A stretch of DNA of 64,000 nt from Spongilla lacustris (Eukaryota; Porifera; Demospongiae; Spongillida; Spongillidae). The notes below the pieces were generated by a model, which saw only the letters and a program-made list of their open reading frames with translations, did not search any database and was not told where the DNA came from. Made by a program: the position numbers and the translations under genes. The stretch lies in contig OX442422.1 of NCBI GenBank assembly GCA_949361645.1, forward strand, positions 9,188,426-9,252,425, written 5' to 3'. Each line of letters opens with the position of its first letter. The stretch's first letter is position 1. This document shows, piece by piece, positions 1 through 10,092 of this stretch.

Positions 1-253
1 TCATCATCAATGCAAAGAGATTACATCATGCCCCCTGGCCCCTCCCCTCAGTAGATAGTGGGGCCATCTCTGGTAAGTTGGTCTATTGATGTGGTGTGGA
101 TATATGTAGGGGTAGTTACCTACCAAGACAGTAATGGTATTTATAGCATGCAGTGTGTCCCTTGAAAGCATATACATGTATGTCAGTGTCTCTATAAAGC
201 ATCTTTTGTACATACTGCATGCCATGTTGACTGAACTATTGTACCCACTCCAG

Positions 254-2714
254 GATGGTCATACTCCATTACACCTCGCAGCATGGAGAGGTTATATTAG
301 TGTGGAACGTCTCCTTTCCACTCCTGGTATTGATGTGGACAGTAAGGATATGGTAAGTTGATCCAAACTGACATGGTAGATGTACTGTATATCCTCTAAG
401 CAATGGATTTTAGATATAACTTCAGAAGGAAGGAAACTAGTTGAAATGATGTGATTGATAATGTGGCCACTGATTTGATATGTTATATTTTCCCTTCTTT
501 TGATTCCCTTTTGTATGTGGGCATATGTTATGATCCTTATGATATGCTACATGTGCACAAACGTGTACATGTATTATTGTGCTGTATTTAGGTCTACCTT
601 TGTGAACATATGATTGCCACAAGGTTTTTCTGAGGCCATCGTGTGAACAGGTCCCATGGGCACAATGAGACAGCGAGGCTCCAGTGCTGTAATTGTGGGC
701 TTTGGGGACACAAAGCTGCGAGGTGCAGGAAAGTGAGGGCCTTTGTTTGGCGCACAGCAAATACGTTATCGTTAATAATTAACGGTAACAATTTTGGCTG
801 AGGGGGGTGCTCCGGGGGCCTTTGTTTGGCGCACAGCAAATACGTTATCGTTAATAATTAACAGTAACAATTTTGGCCGAGGGGGGTGCTCAAGCACCCG
901 GAGCACCCCCCTCGGCCAAAATTGTCAGTTACCGTTAATTATTAACGATAACGTATTTGCTGTGCGCCAAACAAAGGCCCTCACTTTTCGTATCGGTCCT
1001 GAAGCGAACTGCACCCCCCAATTTTCGTATCGGACCTGAAGCAAACTGCACCCCCACCCCCCCCACCCCCCCCCCCCACTTTTCATATCGGGCCTGACCT
1101 TAAGCACCCCCCTCGCTGAAATCCTGGATACTCCACTGCTCTCCTCCACATTTCTGCCATTTGCGTTCCTCAATTGGGATTGGTATCAGTCACACTCTGC
1201 TGATGTTCAGACATACTTGCTCATGCATCTTTCATTGTATCTCTTGCTGCTTCTGGTCGATTTCCTCACTTCTTCATGCTGTTATGGAAGTCTGTGGCTG
1301 GTTTGGAAAGTTTCTAAATTGTAGAGGTGTTGGGTCCTCAATCTTATTAACAGCAGGGCAAACCAACTCCAAAAGACCAATCACTCCCCCCCCCCCCCCC
1401 CCCCCCCCCCCACAAAAAAAGAAAAAAAAGAAAAGAAATCATGTACTAAAATACTCATCGATAAAGAGAATGTGCTCAATGATCCCTTACAACTCTGTAA
1501 AGCAATCTTCCAGAATTCGTTATGTCCTCATGCATGTAAATACTCCACAAGGCCACTAAAAATTTAATGAGCTACATGTACTTGGTACCACAGGTAGAAC
1601 CTTAATTTACATGTCGAGTCTTCCCATCTTTGGTAATGTCAGTGAACACTGAGGTGATGGTGTAAGGATTTGTTCATAACACCTCCATGTTGATACATGC
1701 AAGTATGCATGTATGTGTGTGCACACATTGTAATAATGTGACATTGTCTCCTTAGGCCATCATTGCACGTTTGAAGTCTGTAAGCAAACCTACACATGCT
1801 GTGGTAAGTATGTACATTGTTGAACTAAGACATATCGTGAAGTTAGGGCAGGAAGGCAGCATCTATTACTAAGTAACTACCTTCCCTGCACATGCCACAT
1901 CGTGTCATTCGTCCATTAGGGGCACATACTTGTAGCATTGCAGTATAACACAAAATGGAAGATGCTATGAAATCAGCATGACCCTTTTATCCTTGGGGTA
2001 AGGGGAAGGGGAGGTCAGATTGGCCTAGTCAATTAGCAGAAGTCATGGGTTCAAATCCCAGGGGGAGACAACAGTGCTGTTGAAATTTAGAACAAAATGT
2101 TAAACATGTATATCACAATGAAACACTGTTAGTTCTACCAATGAATGCACTCACCACCACAAAAATGGTGGAACATCATCTGAATGCTAAAACATAGAAG
2201 CATTTATCAGCAAAGTTATACAGTGTTCCCTGAAGTGACAAAATCAATTACTCTACATGTGGCCCCTGTCAGGGGGAGGGTTTGATGCATGTAATGTGTT
2301 ACAACTCTAAGTGAGGTAACCTGTAGGGCCAACCTTGATACTTCTAATTTAAGGTTATACTACTAAGCATTTTTAGCCTACGTACCCGACCAACCATACG
2401 TCAGTGGTATGATGTAACTATGCTATTATATGATATAATTTTATATTGCTGCCAGTACATGACTGTTTAATTAAATCCTACCCCCTCCCCCTTCTTAAAG
2501 GCCCATGCCCATGTATAACCTAAGTCCTACTTCCCTATCTATACAGGATACATGTATGTTTCAAGAGAAAGGAAAACTCTCACCTACATCAACATGGCCG
2601 CAAAAATCATCAAGAGTTAAACCCATAACCAGTCCATCACCAAAAAGTAGTACAAAAGGCAGGCAGAGTAAACATCTGTCATCACCAGATATTGAACATT
2701 CTGAGACTTACTAG
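254..2714 (+). CDS. 3' end of an ankyrin-repeat gene (partial, three exons)
   Basis: Exons 254-352 (33 codons), 1756-1803 (16 codons) and 2547-2714 (ending in TAG at 2712-2714). The first encodes one ankyrin repeat (HTPLHLAAWRG... LLSTPGIDV) flanked by cag acceptor and gtaagt donor, all in phase 0. The second begins AIIARL, matching the AIIEHL exon of the ankyrin gene that ends at 19800. The third ends SSPDIEHSETY, matching the SLDIEHSETN terminus of that gene. This is therefore the tail of a tandem paralogue whose 5' part lies left of the window. Ankyrin repeats are protein-binding scaffolds; the partner is not visible. Exon boundaries are inferred from splice sites and paralogy, without transcript support. 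Confidence 0.72.
353..1755. other. Intron of the first ankyrin gene, with transposon-like repeats
   Basis: No coding exon recognised. It holds a foldback element (733-984), three imperfect copies of a short unit starting TTTTCGTATCGG between about 985 and 1100, and a C-run of about 26 bases near 1387-1412 followed by an A-rich stretch. Confidence 0.5.
733..984. mobile_element. Foldback element: three copies of one ~80-bp unit, two direct and one inverted
   Basis: Two direct copies (733-~815 and ~815-893) both contain CCTTTGTTTGGCGCACAGC, ATACGTTATCG, TTAATAATTAAC and GAGGGGGGTGCTC. The third copy (899-984) is their reverse complement. The centre of symmetry lies around 889-900, giving a hairpin with ~80-bp arms. 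No target-site duplication was identified. Confidence 0.7.
1804..2546. other. Intron of the first ankyrin gene
   Basis: No exon recognised. A weak tRNA-like stretch (GGCCTAGTCAATTAG followed by GGGTTCAAATCCC) lies at about 2020-2062; its internal spacing is too short for a functional tRNA. Confidence 0.4.
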
Positions 2715-2982
2715 GGGTAATACTTCTCAGTCTGGACAGCGTGATAGACAGTAAGCTAGATTTAGATTGTAATAGATTTGGTATATACATGAGAACACGT
2801 GCTGTGTAGTGTATGTGGTGTGGGTGTATTGCTACTCAAGCCCAGACCATGTAAATGTATTGAGCAAATGGTTTATAGCTAAGAATGGGCGATCTGATGA
2901 ATGAATGAAAAACATTTTAAAAATACATTCTGGTACCGAAACGGGAGCAAATACAGCCACCTCTTGAGTACACGCTTGTAAA

Positions 2983-3021
<39 letters not shown>

Positions 3022-3950
3022 GTTGGCGGATTTCTGTGGAAAAAAGCGAACATGCAATTCAAAATAAAGCGAATTTAGTGTCGGCCCTCACTTCTCGCAT
3101 ATGTATTATAATATAACATACATGAGATGAAACTCAGTTATTCTATTTTAATCCTCGAAGCACGCCTGATCGACATACATCTATCCAATCTCTGTGGCTT
3201 ACGGATATAGAAGGATAAGCCACATTACAGCTCCATGCGATAAGTAGTAGTGATCCCTGTGGATGAGGATGGGTACCTTTGTAATGTCCAGAAGTGAATT
3301 AATTCGGTGAAATGTAGATTCGCATGAAAATCAATATGATTGGGTTCTATCGAGGGGCGATGAAGAATGGCTTGAGCAAACACCAAAGGTAGGACTGAAA
3401 TTAAAAAGTCAAATTCGCGCCTTTTATTATATCTTGTAGACTCGCTCTTTAAAATATACGTGTATTTTTAACTAGACTGCAAGGTCGGTGGTACGTGCAT
3501 GTGGGTTGCAATTTTCAGTTTCGTTATAAAGAGTCTTTATGGTTGCACTTGTGATGAACTTGTTTACTGGAACTCTTCTTCTGTATTAAAGGTACATGCT
3601 AGAGCTGCCTTAATATATTTCAGATCAAGGCAGCCTAGCATGTGTTGATCTATTAAGTCTATACATGTAGTTACCGCGGCCACCATAGCTTAGGTTAGTA
3701 TACGTACATGTACGGACAACGGTAACGTACCGCACCATGGCCAGCTATACGTGATAATGACATTCATGACAGTCACATTGTACTACGCGAAACACGTACG
3801 TTCCGTAGCGCCGTGCATTCTCGTAGGCTATACGTGTTTGTATGATCCGCAGCTGGGTCTGGGCACGAGACTAATTTCGGTAATAGCAATTATTATTTTT
3901 AAATCGTGAGAAGATACCACATACCGCGTGAGCACAACCAAACCCAGTGC
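2715..3950. other. Intergenic region and probable upstream region of the spectrin-like gene
   Basis: No coding signal. A T-run of about 34 bases lies at 2987-3020. CpG frequency rises visibly from about 3690 to 4080 compared with the AT-rich sequence before it, which would fit a promoter just upstream of the ATG at 3951. No TATA box or mapped start is claimed. Confidence 0.35.
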
Positions 3951-4189
3951 ATGGAGATCGCCGTTGCTGGTCATGTGGTGTCTTCACAACGCCCCCTGCA
4001 GGAGGGACCCCCCGATATTATCCTCCCCGACAGAAGTCAGTGTGCCGACATTTCAAAAACGCTGAACGCCATCGATCAGGTCCAGGTACGTCTCCGTATG
4101 AATAATACATCCACATGTGTTGCGTACGACAACGTGTGTGTGTGTGTGTGGTGTGTGTGTGTGTGTGTGTGCGTGCGTGTGTGAGTGTG

Positions 4190-4235
<46 letters not shown>

Positions 4236-7200
4236 CGCGCTACGGCGCACCTTAGTCATTTAATTGCTTCACACATCTACACGTGTACACGATGTTGACA
4301 TGTACATGTAGGATGTACGTGCACACGATTGAAGGCAATAGGCAGCATTTACAGCCCGCTCTTATCAAAAGCCTGTGCGATTCACGCCTCTCACACGCAC
4401 AGGCGGCTATACATGCCTTCTCCAAAGACCACGCTTCTATCGGCGACGTCTTGCACAGAGGGGCGAGGCTCCGTCTCGATGCAGCGGGACTTACCCTGGT
4501 CCTGAGCTCCGCCCAAGAGGAGCTGTACGCCTCCCTCCTTGCCCTCCAGGGGGACGAGGTGGGGAGGATTGAGTCTTTACTTAAGGAGGTCCCCAGGCCT
4601 GACGCCAGCAGTCATGCTCCACTTCAAACACAGATAGGTCAAACCAAGGTATGCATGTGGGCGTGGGCGGTGTGCATGTGGGCGTATGCGGTATGCCATG
4701 TGGGCGAGGGAATCTATACTTTGTACATGTAAGACGATCCCAGATCCAAGGTTGATAACGACTAAATCAATTATTGTGGGTGAGAAAGTCAACTGTGAAC
4801 ATTTTGTTAAAAAACCTATCAACCTGGGATTCCTCGAAGCGTAAAACCCCAGGACTGGATGTGTACATGTATGCTTGTTCTGTTACTCTGTGTATGCAAT
4901 TTATGTACATGTCCACATATCTTGTGTGATTAGAACTGTTGTTTTTGTGTGCACATTTACATAACGTGTTTGATACAACGTGTTTACACATGTACATGTA
5001 CTGTACATGTAGGAAGTGAGTACATGTACCAGGTGTGTGTGTACGTTTACATGTATGTATAATAGGTGTGAATCCACCATGTGAGTCCTTCCATACCCAT
5101 CCTTCTCCTCCCCATCCCTCTGCTCCTTCTACCTTCTCCCTACCTACCAGTGTGTACCAGCAATGGCTGCACAAACACACGGAAGTCATGAACAACTAAA
5201 GAACTAGTTAGCAAACATCTTACATTCCACACTCTCCTATTATTAATAGATACCATACAACATCACCTGTTAATGATGATGTCATCATCATGATGTAACA
5301 CTTCACACATGCACGCACCTACCTACACACACTGCACACATACACACTCACTGCACATAGCACACACACACCTACACACACACACATGGGCAGACTAAGC
5401 CATAATGTTTATGGAGCTCAATTGGAGGGGCCCCTCATGCCCAGTCCTTATGGGAGAGAGGGGGGGGGGGGGGGGTCTTCGTGCCCAGTCCTTATGGGAG
5501 GGGCCCCTCGTGCCCAATCCTTATGGGAGGGGCCCCTCGTGCCCAATCCTTATGGGAGGGGCCCTCGTGCCCAGTCCTTATGGGAGAGGGGGGGGGGGGC
5601 CTCATTCCCAGTCCTTATGGGAGGGGCCCCTCGTGCCCAATCCTTATGGAATAGTCTTTTCTGTGGCACTATCTTCCATGACATGTATGTTAATGTTTAT
5701 CTCATAGGCCACCATTGACTGCCTCACCCAATGGAAGGAGGAGCTTGTTGCTATCATCCAGTCCCCAGACCCACTAACTGTTGCCATTTGTAATGATGGC
5801 AGTCCATGTAAGGCAGTGGGCGTGTCCTGGTGGCTAATGTAGTGTGTCATCACCCCCTCACCTGCTCATCCCCTCATCACCTGCTTATCCCCAGGATGGT
5901 AGATGTAATGGTTTGCTGTGTGATGTACAGCTGCCCTAGTCGAAGTATGTTGTTATGTACCTTTTGCTTTACATTACACTCCTCGATTTCCTCCCCCTCC
6001 TCCCCCTCCCTCCTCTCCTCCCCCTCCCTCCTCTCCTCCCCCTCCCTCCTCTCTTCCCCCTCCCTCCTCTCTTCCCCATCCCTCCTCTCCTCCCCATCCC
6101 TCCTCTCTTCCCCATCCCTCCTCTCCTCCCCCTCCCTCCTCTCCTCCCCTACCTTATCTCTCCTCCCCTCCCTCTTCTTCTCCCCTCCCTCCTCTCTTCC
6201 CCCTCCCTCTTCTCCTCCCCCTCCCTCTTCTCCTCCCCCTCCCTCCTCTCCTCCCCCTACCTTATCTCTCCTCCCTCCTCCCCAGCACTCCCTCCACCCC
6301 AGCACAAGGCTCTACACAACAGGGCAGAGGTGTTACTTACTCGATGTCAGGCACTGCTGGGGCAGCATGAAGAGCTGTGTGGGTCACTGCAGGAGGCCTG
6401 GAGGGAAAGGTTCTCCTCCAACCTTGAGGATTGTGAGAGGTGGCTGAGAGAGGTGTACTCTCTGATGTGCCTGGAGCCTCATAGGGCTCCCTTAGCATGG
6501 TCTGGGGAGGAGAGAGGAGACCTGGATGGGGAAGAGGAGATGATAAGTGATGAGGAGGGACAAGAAGTGGACGGGGAGGATGAGGAGGATGGGGAGGAGG
6601 AGGAGGAGGATGGACACAAAGATGAGGGGTTGAAAGAAGAAACAAATAAGGAAGATATGGGTGGGGAGGAGGAGGAGGAAGTGAATTCCGATGAAGACAG
6701 AGTGACAGTTAGGGATTTGGAGGTTCTTCCACTGATGCATCTGAAGGAGTGGGAGGTGGTAGATGATAGCATCACATTCCCGTCATGTGACATCAGCAGT
6801 GAACTAAAGGTAAGCTTCCATATCTCATCCACACTTTTCAATTTCTCTTGTTCCTTGCCATCTTACATACCCTCCCTCCCATACTACACTGTACCTTCCC
6901 TCCCTCCCTCCTTCATTCCTTATTCCTCCCCCCTCCCCTCCCCTCCCCTCCCCTCCCCTCCCCTCCCCTCCCCTCCCCTCCCCTCCCCTCCCCTCCCCTC
7001 CCCTCCCCTCCCCTCCCTCCCTCCCTGCAGAAGAGGTACCTAGAGCTAGGAGAGATGCAACATCGTGTGCTGAGTGCAGAGGCTAGCCTTGCCCTGATGG
7101 TGGGCAGCGCCCCTCTGGAGGAGACCTCAGGGCTCAGGGCCACACTGGGGGGCGTGGTGGGGCTCCTGGGTCCCCTGGAGGGGAGGCTGGCCTACAGGAG

Positions 7201-8710
7201 GGCACAGCTAGAGTTTGAGAAGATCCAAAAGGTGTGGCCTTCAGCAAAGGGTGTGGCCTTTAGCAAGGGGTGTGGCCCTTCAGCAAGGGGTGTGGCCTTC
7301 AGCAAAGGGTGTGGTCATGATCTGGTGGTACTGAATCATGGAATTTTATTTTACTAATCTGTTGTGAATATTTGTGTATGTGTACGTGTGGGCATGTTTG
7401 CATTGAGGTTGGTGAGTGTGTCTGGAGTGAAGTTGCCCTTTCTCCACTCCACTAATGATAGGATATACTTGGAGAGCTCATGGAGGCAGAACTTGAGTTG
7501 GAGGATCAGTCACTGGTCCTCCTGGATCAGTCAGTGCAGCAAGCACACACCAACTTTAAGGTACCTTGTGTCCATGTCCCTTCTCCCTCCTCCCCATACC
7601 TAATAAATCCTTCTCCCTCCTCCCCATAACTTATAATCCCTTCTCCCTCATCCCCATGCCTTATAGTCCCTTCTCCCCTCCTCCCCATCCCATATAATCC
7701 CTTCTTCCTCCTCCCCATACCTTATAGTCTCTTCTCCCTCCTCCCCATGCCTTTGCTCCAACAGGAGTTCTTCACCACACCTGAACACTTCCGTGCCCAA
7801 GTGGAGGAACAGCTGAAGGAAATGGAGGCTCTCGTGGGACAGCTGCTTTCCTTTGGTAGGGAGGATGCCTCCCTGCTTGACCACACCTTCCAGCAACTGA
7901 AGAACACCTGTCATGTGATCTGTTCAAGGGTAGGTGGAGCTGTCATGTGATCTGTTCAAGGGTAGGTGGAGCTGTCATGTGATCTGTTCATGGGCTACTA
8001 ATTAGTGACTTGCTTTTAAAACAAAATGGGTGCATGTTCTTATTGATGTGTTTTCCAAAGGTATGGTGTGCATTAATTGCATTTGTTGTACATGTAGGTC
8101 TCTGAGCAGATGCTGCTGCTAGAGAGATGGGTGGAGTTTGACCAGTGCTATGGTTGCCTTGGCGACTGGCTGGCCCAGGCCGAAGAGAAGGTTGGACGTG
8201 AAACCTATGGGTCCACTTTGGAAGAGGTGGCTTCATTTGGAGCTGTTCTGGAGGTGAGAGGTGGTGGAAGGATGACCAGTGATTATGGAGTTGTATGTGC
8301 TTGAGCCGTGAGCCCATGTGAGCCCATGTGACCTGCAAGAAGATACCAAGAGGGGCCTGTAGGCAATGATGGCAACCTCATTGGTTAAAAGTACCCTTCA
8401 GGAGTGTACCACAGCACTATCTCAATTGACATGTGCATGTATACGTTTATGACATGTGTGTATGGAGGTTATTCAATTGACTTATTGAGTGAGTCAATTT
8501 CTTATCTTCACAATCCTTCCTCTGTTGCCAAGGCGCTGAGCTCTGACATGGAAGGCAGGAGGAGCGAAGAGAAGGAGTCACTCCAGCAGAGGTACGGAGA
8601 CCTGAAGCCACGCCTCTCTGAGGCCAACGCCCACAAGGTGGAGCAGGCCATGCTTGAGCTGCAAGTGAGGTGGTCCGAGCTGCAAGACACTCTAAGGAGG
8701 AGGAGGGCAG
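3951..8710 (+). CDS. Spectrin-repeat-like protein, nine exons (3' end or fusion unresolved)
   Basis: Exons 3951-4085, 4355-4648, 5708-5807, 6286-6809, 7031-7231, 7462-7560, 7765-7929, 8098-8253 and 8533-8710 join in one open frame of 617 codons plus one base. The start is the first in-frame ATG of exon 1. The product is largely helical and rich in L, E and Q. Exons 8 and 9 show spectrin-repeat hallmarks (LERWVEFDQ with a following WLAQAEE; LQVRWSELQDTL). Exon 4 ends in a very acidic stretch (about 6505-6700, D/E runs). Spectrin-type three-helix bundles act as spacers and scaffolds in nesprin-, spectraplakin- and dystrophin-like proteins, but I cannot assign a specific family and see no actin-binding domain. 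Reading through the exon 9 donor reaches a stop at 8770-8772. Alternatively exon 9 (phase 1) splices in frame to the exon at 9251. Confidence 0.66.
4133..4240. repeat. (TG)n microsatellite
   Basis: Interrupted TG dinucleotide tract in the first intron of the spectrin-like gene, about 50 bases after the exon 1 donor. Confidence 0.85.
5429..5648. repeat. ~29-bp minisatellite in the spectrin-like gene intron
   Basis: About seven copies of a unit containing CCCAATCCTTATGGGAGG and GGCCCCTCGTG, interrupted by G-runs at about 5460-5475 and 5587-5599. Confidence 0.85.
5990..6283. repeat. Polypyrimidine minisatellite
   Basis: Repeats of CTCC/CCCTCC blocks (units about 20 bp, e.g. CTCCCCCTCCCTCCTCTC) filling the intron immediately before exon 4. 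The acceptor at 6284-6285 sits at its 3' edge, so the array doubles as a long polypyrimidine tract. Confidence 0.85.
6923..7026. repeat. (CTCCC)n tract ending at a 3' splice site
   Basis: About 18 copies of the pentamer, directly followed by the acceptor ctgcag at 7025-7030 of exon 5. Confidence 0.9.
7221..7315 (+). repeat. ~20-bp tandem repeat containing the exon 5 5' splice site
   Basis: The exon 5 end and donor (CCAAAAG|gtgtggcc at 7231/7232) is followed by four more units of about 20 bp (gtgtggccttcagcaaag with variants). Each has an AAG- or GGG-like end followed by gtgtgg. Confidence 0.75.
7567..7755. repeat. ~30-bp pyrimidine-rich minisatellite
   Basis: About six copies of a unit with CTTCTCCCTCCTCCCCAT followed by an A/T-rich tail (ACCTTATAATC), filling the intron before exon 7 (acceptor at 7763-7764). 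Confidence 0.85.
7910..7990 (+). repeat. 32-bp tandem duplication spanning the exon 7 5' splice site
   Basis: The unit TGTCATGTGATCTGTTCAAGG followed by gtaggtggagc occurs twice in full and a third time in part. The first copy is the true end of exon 7 (exon end 7929). The unit length is not a multiple of three, so use of the second donor would shift the frame. Confidence 0.85.
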
Positions 8711-9250
8711 GTGGGTGTGGTGTGGGACATGTAGGTGTCTACGAAGCAAGGCCTAAAAATATTTGGCTGTAAGCAGTGAGCAATGTAAAAATGGGAATGC
8801 ATCAGGCACTCTTCAGACAACATTTTTCTTTCATGTTCTGCAGTAGCGATCTTAATTCTCCGGCCATTATTTTGTTATCATCTGTTCATTTTATTAATAC
8901 AAGGATGGCTAAACACATATTTTAACTTGAAAAGCTTAATGTAGTGAGCTATGTGTAGGGTAATTTTTATAGGCTCATCAGCAAGTTATGTGCTATTGTC
9001 ACACGTTATGGGTTCCATAGTTTCTGGCTTTCATGTATATTCTCTTTGTGTCTTTGTACATTCATATCTCTGGACCTGTTTGTCCTAAGGTAAGAACTAG
9101 AACTATTCACTCATACTATAACTACTATGCCTATAACACGGTATACTGATATTTGGTTAGACCGTCTACCTTTTGATGTTCTAGTTATGTTGTTATTAAT
9201 GTGACCTTCTAAAGCCTATGGTTTATGTAGTTTAACTGTTATCTTTTTAG
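8711..9250. other. Interval between the last spectrin-like exon and the ankyrin gene's first recognised exon
   Basis: No secure exon. A GTAAGA donor-like site follows an ATG-started frame (9034-9090, 19 codons), but its phase (0) does not fit the exon at 9251. The interval can be a single intron (phase 1 on both sides) or an intergenic/promoter interval. Confidence 0.35.
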
Positions 9251-10092
9251 AGAAGCGTTTTATAAAGGACAACTGTGGCTGTGAAAAGTGTGACTTCAAA
9301 GGACTCATTAGCAATGGATGTCCTAATCCACTAAGACAGCCATTTTTGTACCTACAAGGTATTAATACACTTACTAAGAATGAAAAAGGCATTTTACTAC
9401 AAAAGGTTAGGGCTGATGCAGATGCTATAGATGACAAATATCGCTACATGGTTCTGAAATTTAAAACCTGGATGGCAGAAAATGTGACTGTGGAAGAATA
9501 CAGGGAGATCCTTACAAATATACCAGGTGCTATGAAGAAAGGTGTGGCTATGCTTAAAGACAGACAAAAGGAGATTGAGGCAGCTAATTATTTCAACTGC
9601 TCAGCAATACTATCTGACTATTACACGTGGTTTAATTGTTCGGTTTTGAAAAAAGTACTAGAAGATGCTAAAACTTTAACCCACAAAGATCCAACAGAGA
9701 TTTTGTCAATCCTTCAGTCCTACAAAGAGGAGGTGCACAAGTATTGCAAACGGAACATCTTTGAATGTCCCCCATTTGAACATAAAGGTGTTTCACCCAC
9801 AAATGGCTCTACTTACTGTATATTAAAATTGGAAAAGCACCAGGTACATGTACTTGATGAACAAACAATTACTACAGAAGAAATAGAACTATTTGAAGAT
9901 ACATTAATGACATTTTTTGAGATTCCAGAGTATGTGCTGAAGTTGCACACTGTTGCTGAAGGATGTGTGGAGCTGGTGTATTCTGTACCACTGTGTATAT
10001 ACTCTGTACTGTTTCCTTTGAATGAAGAACAGTGGAAACATCTCATCACACTTGGTGTGGCAGAGATCATAACAAAGGACTACCGCTATAAT
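9251..10092 (+). CDS. Unrecognised ~280-residue domain (first recognised exon of the ankyrin gene)
   Basis: One long exon, acceptor tttttag at 9244-9250, donor gtaagc at 10093. It starts with a cysteine cluster (DNCGCEKCDFKGLISNGC, about residues 7-24) suggestive of a small metal-binding or disulphide element. A charged helical segment follows (YRYMVLKFKTWMAENV...), then an alpha/beta-looking part (CILKLEKHQVHVLDEQ ... EIPEYVLKLHTVAEGCVELVYSVP). I do not recognise the family. Codon use and absence of stops over 842 nt, the phase-0 join to the first ankyrin exon and the lack of simple repeats support it as real coding sequence. Confidence 0.72.

Noticed and set aside
2012..2070. tRNA gene or tRNA-derived SINE head
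   Set aside because: A B-box-like GGTTCAAATCC and an A-box-like block are present, but they are only ~28 bp apart and no cloverleaf can be drawn.
5877..6305. Glu/Gly-rich minus-strand frame
   Set aside because: Translation of the polypyrimidine array; no homology and no start context.
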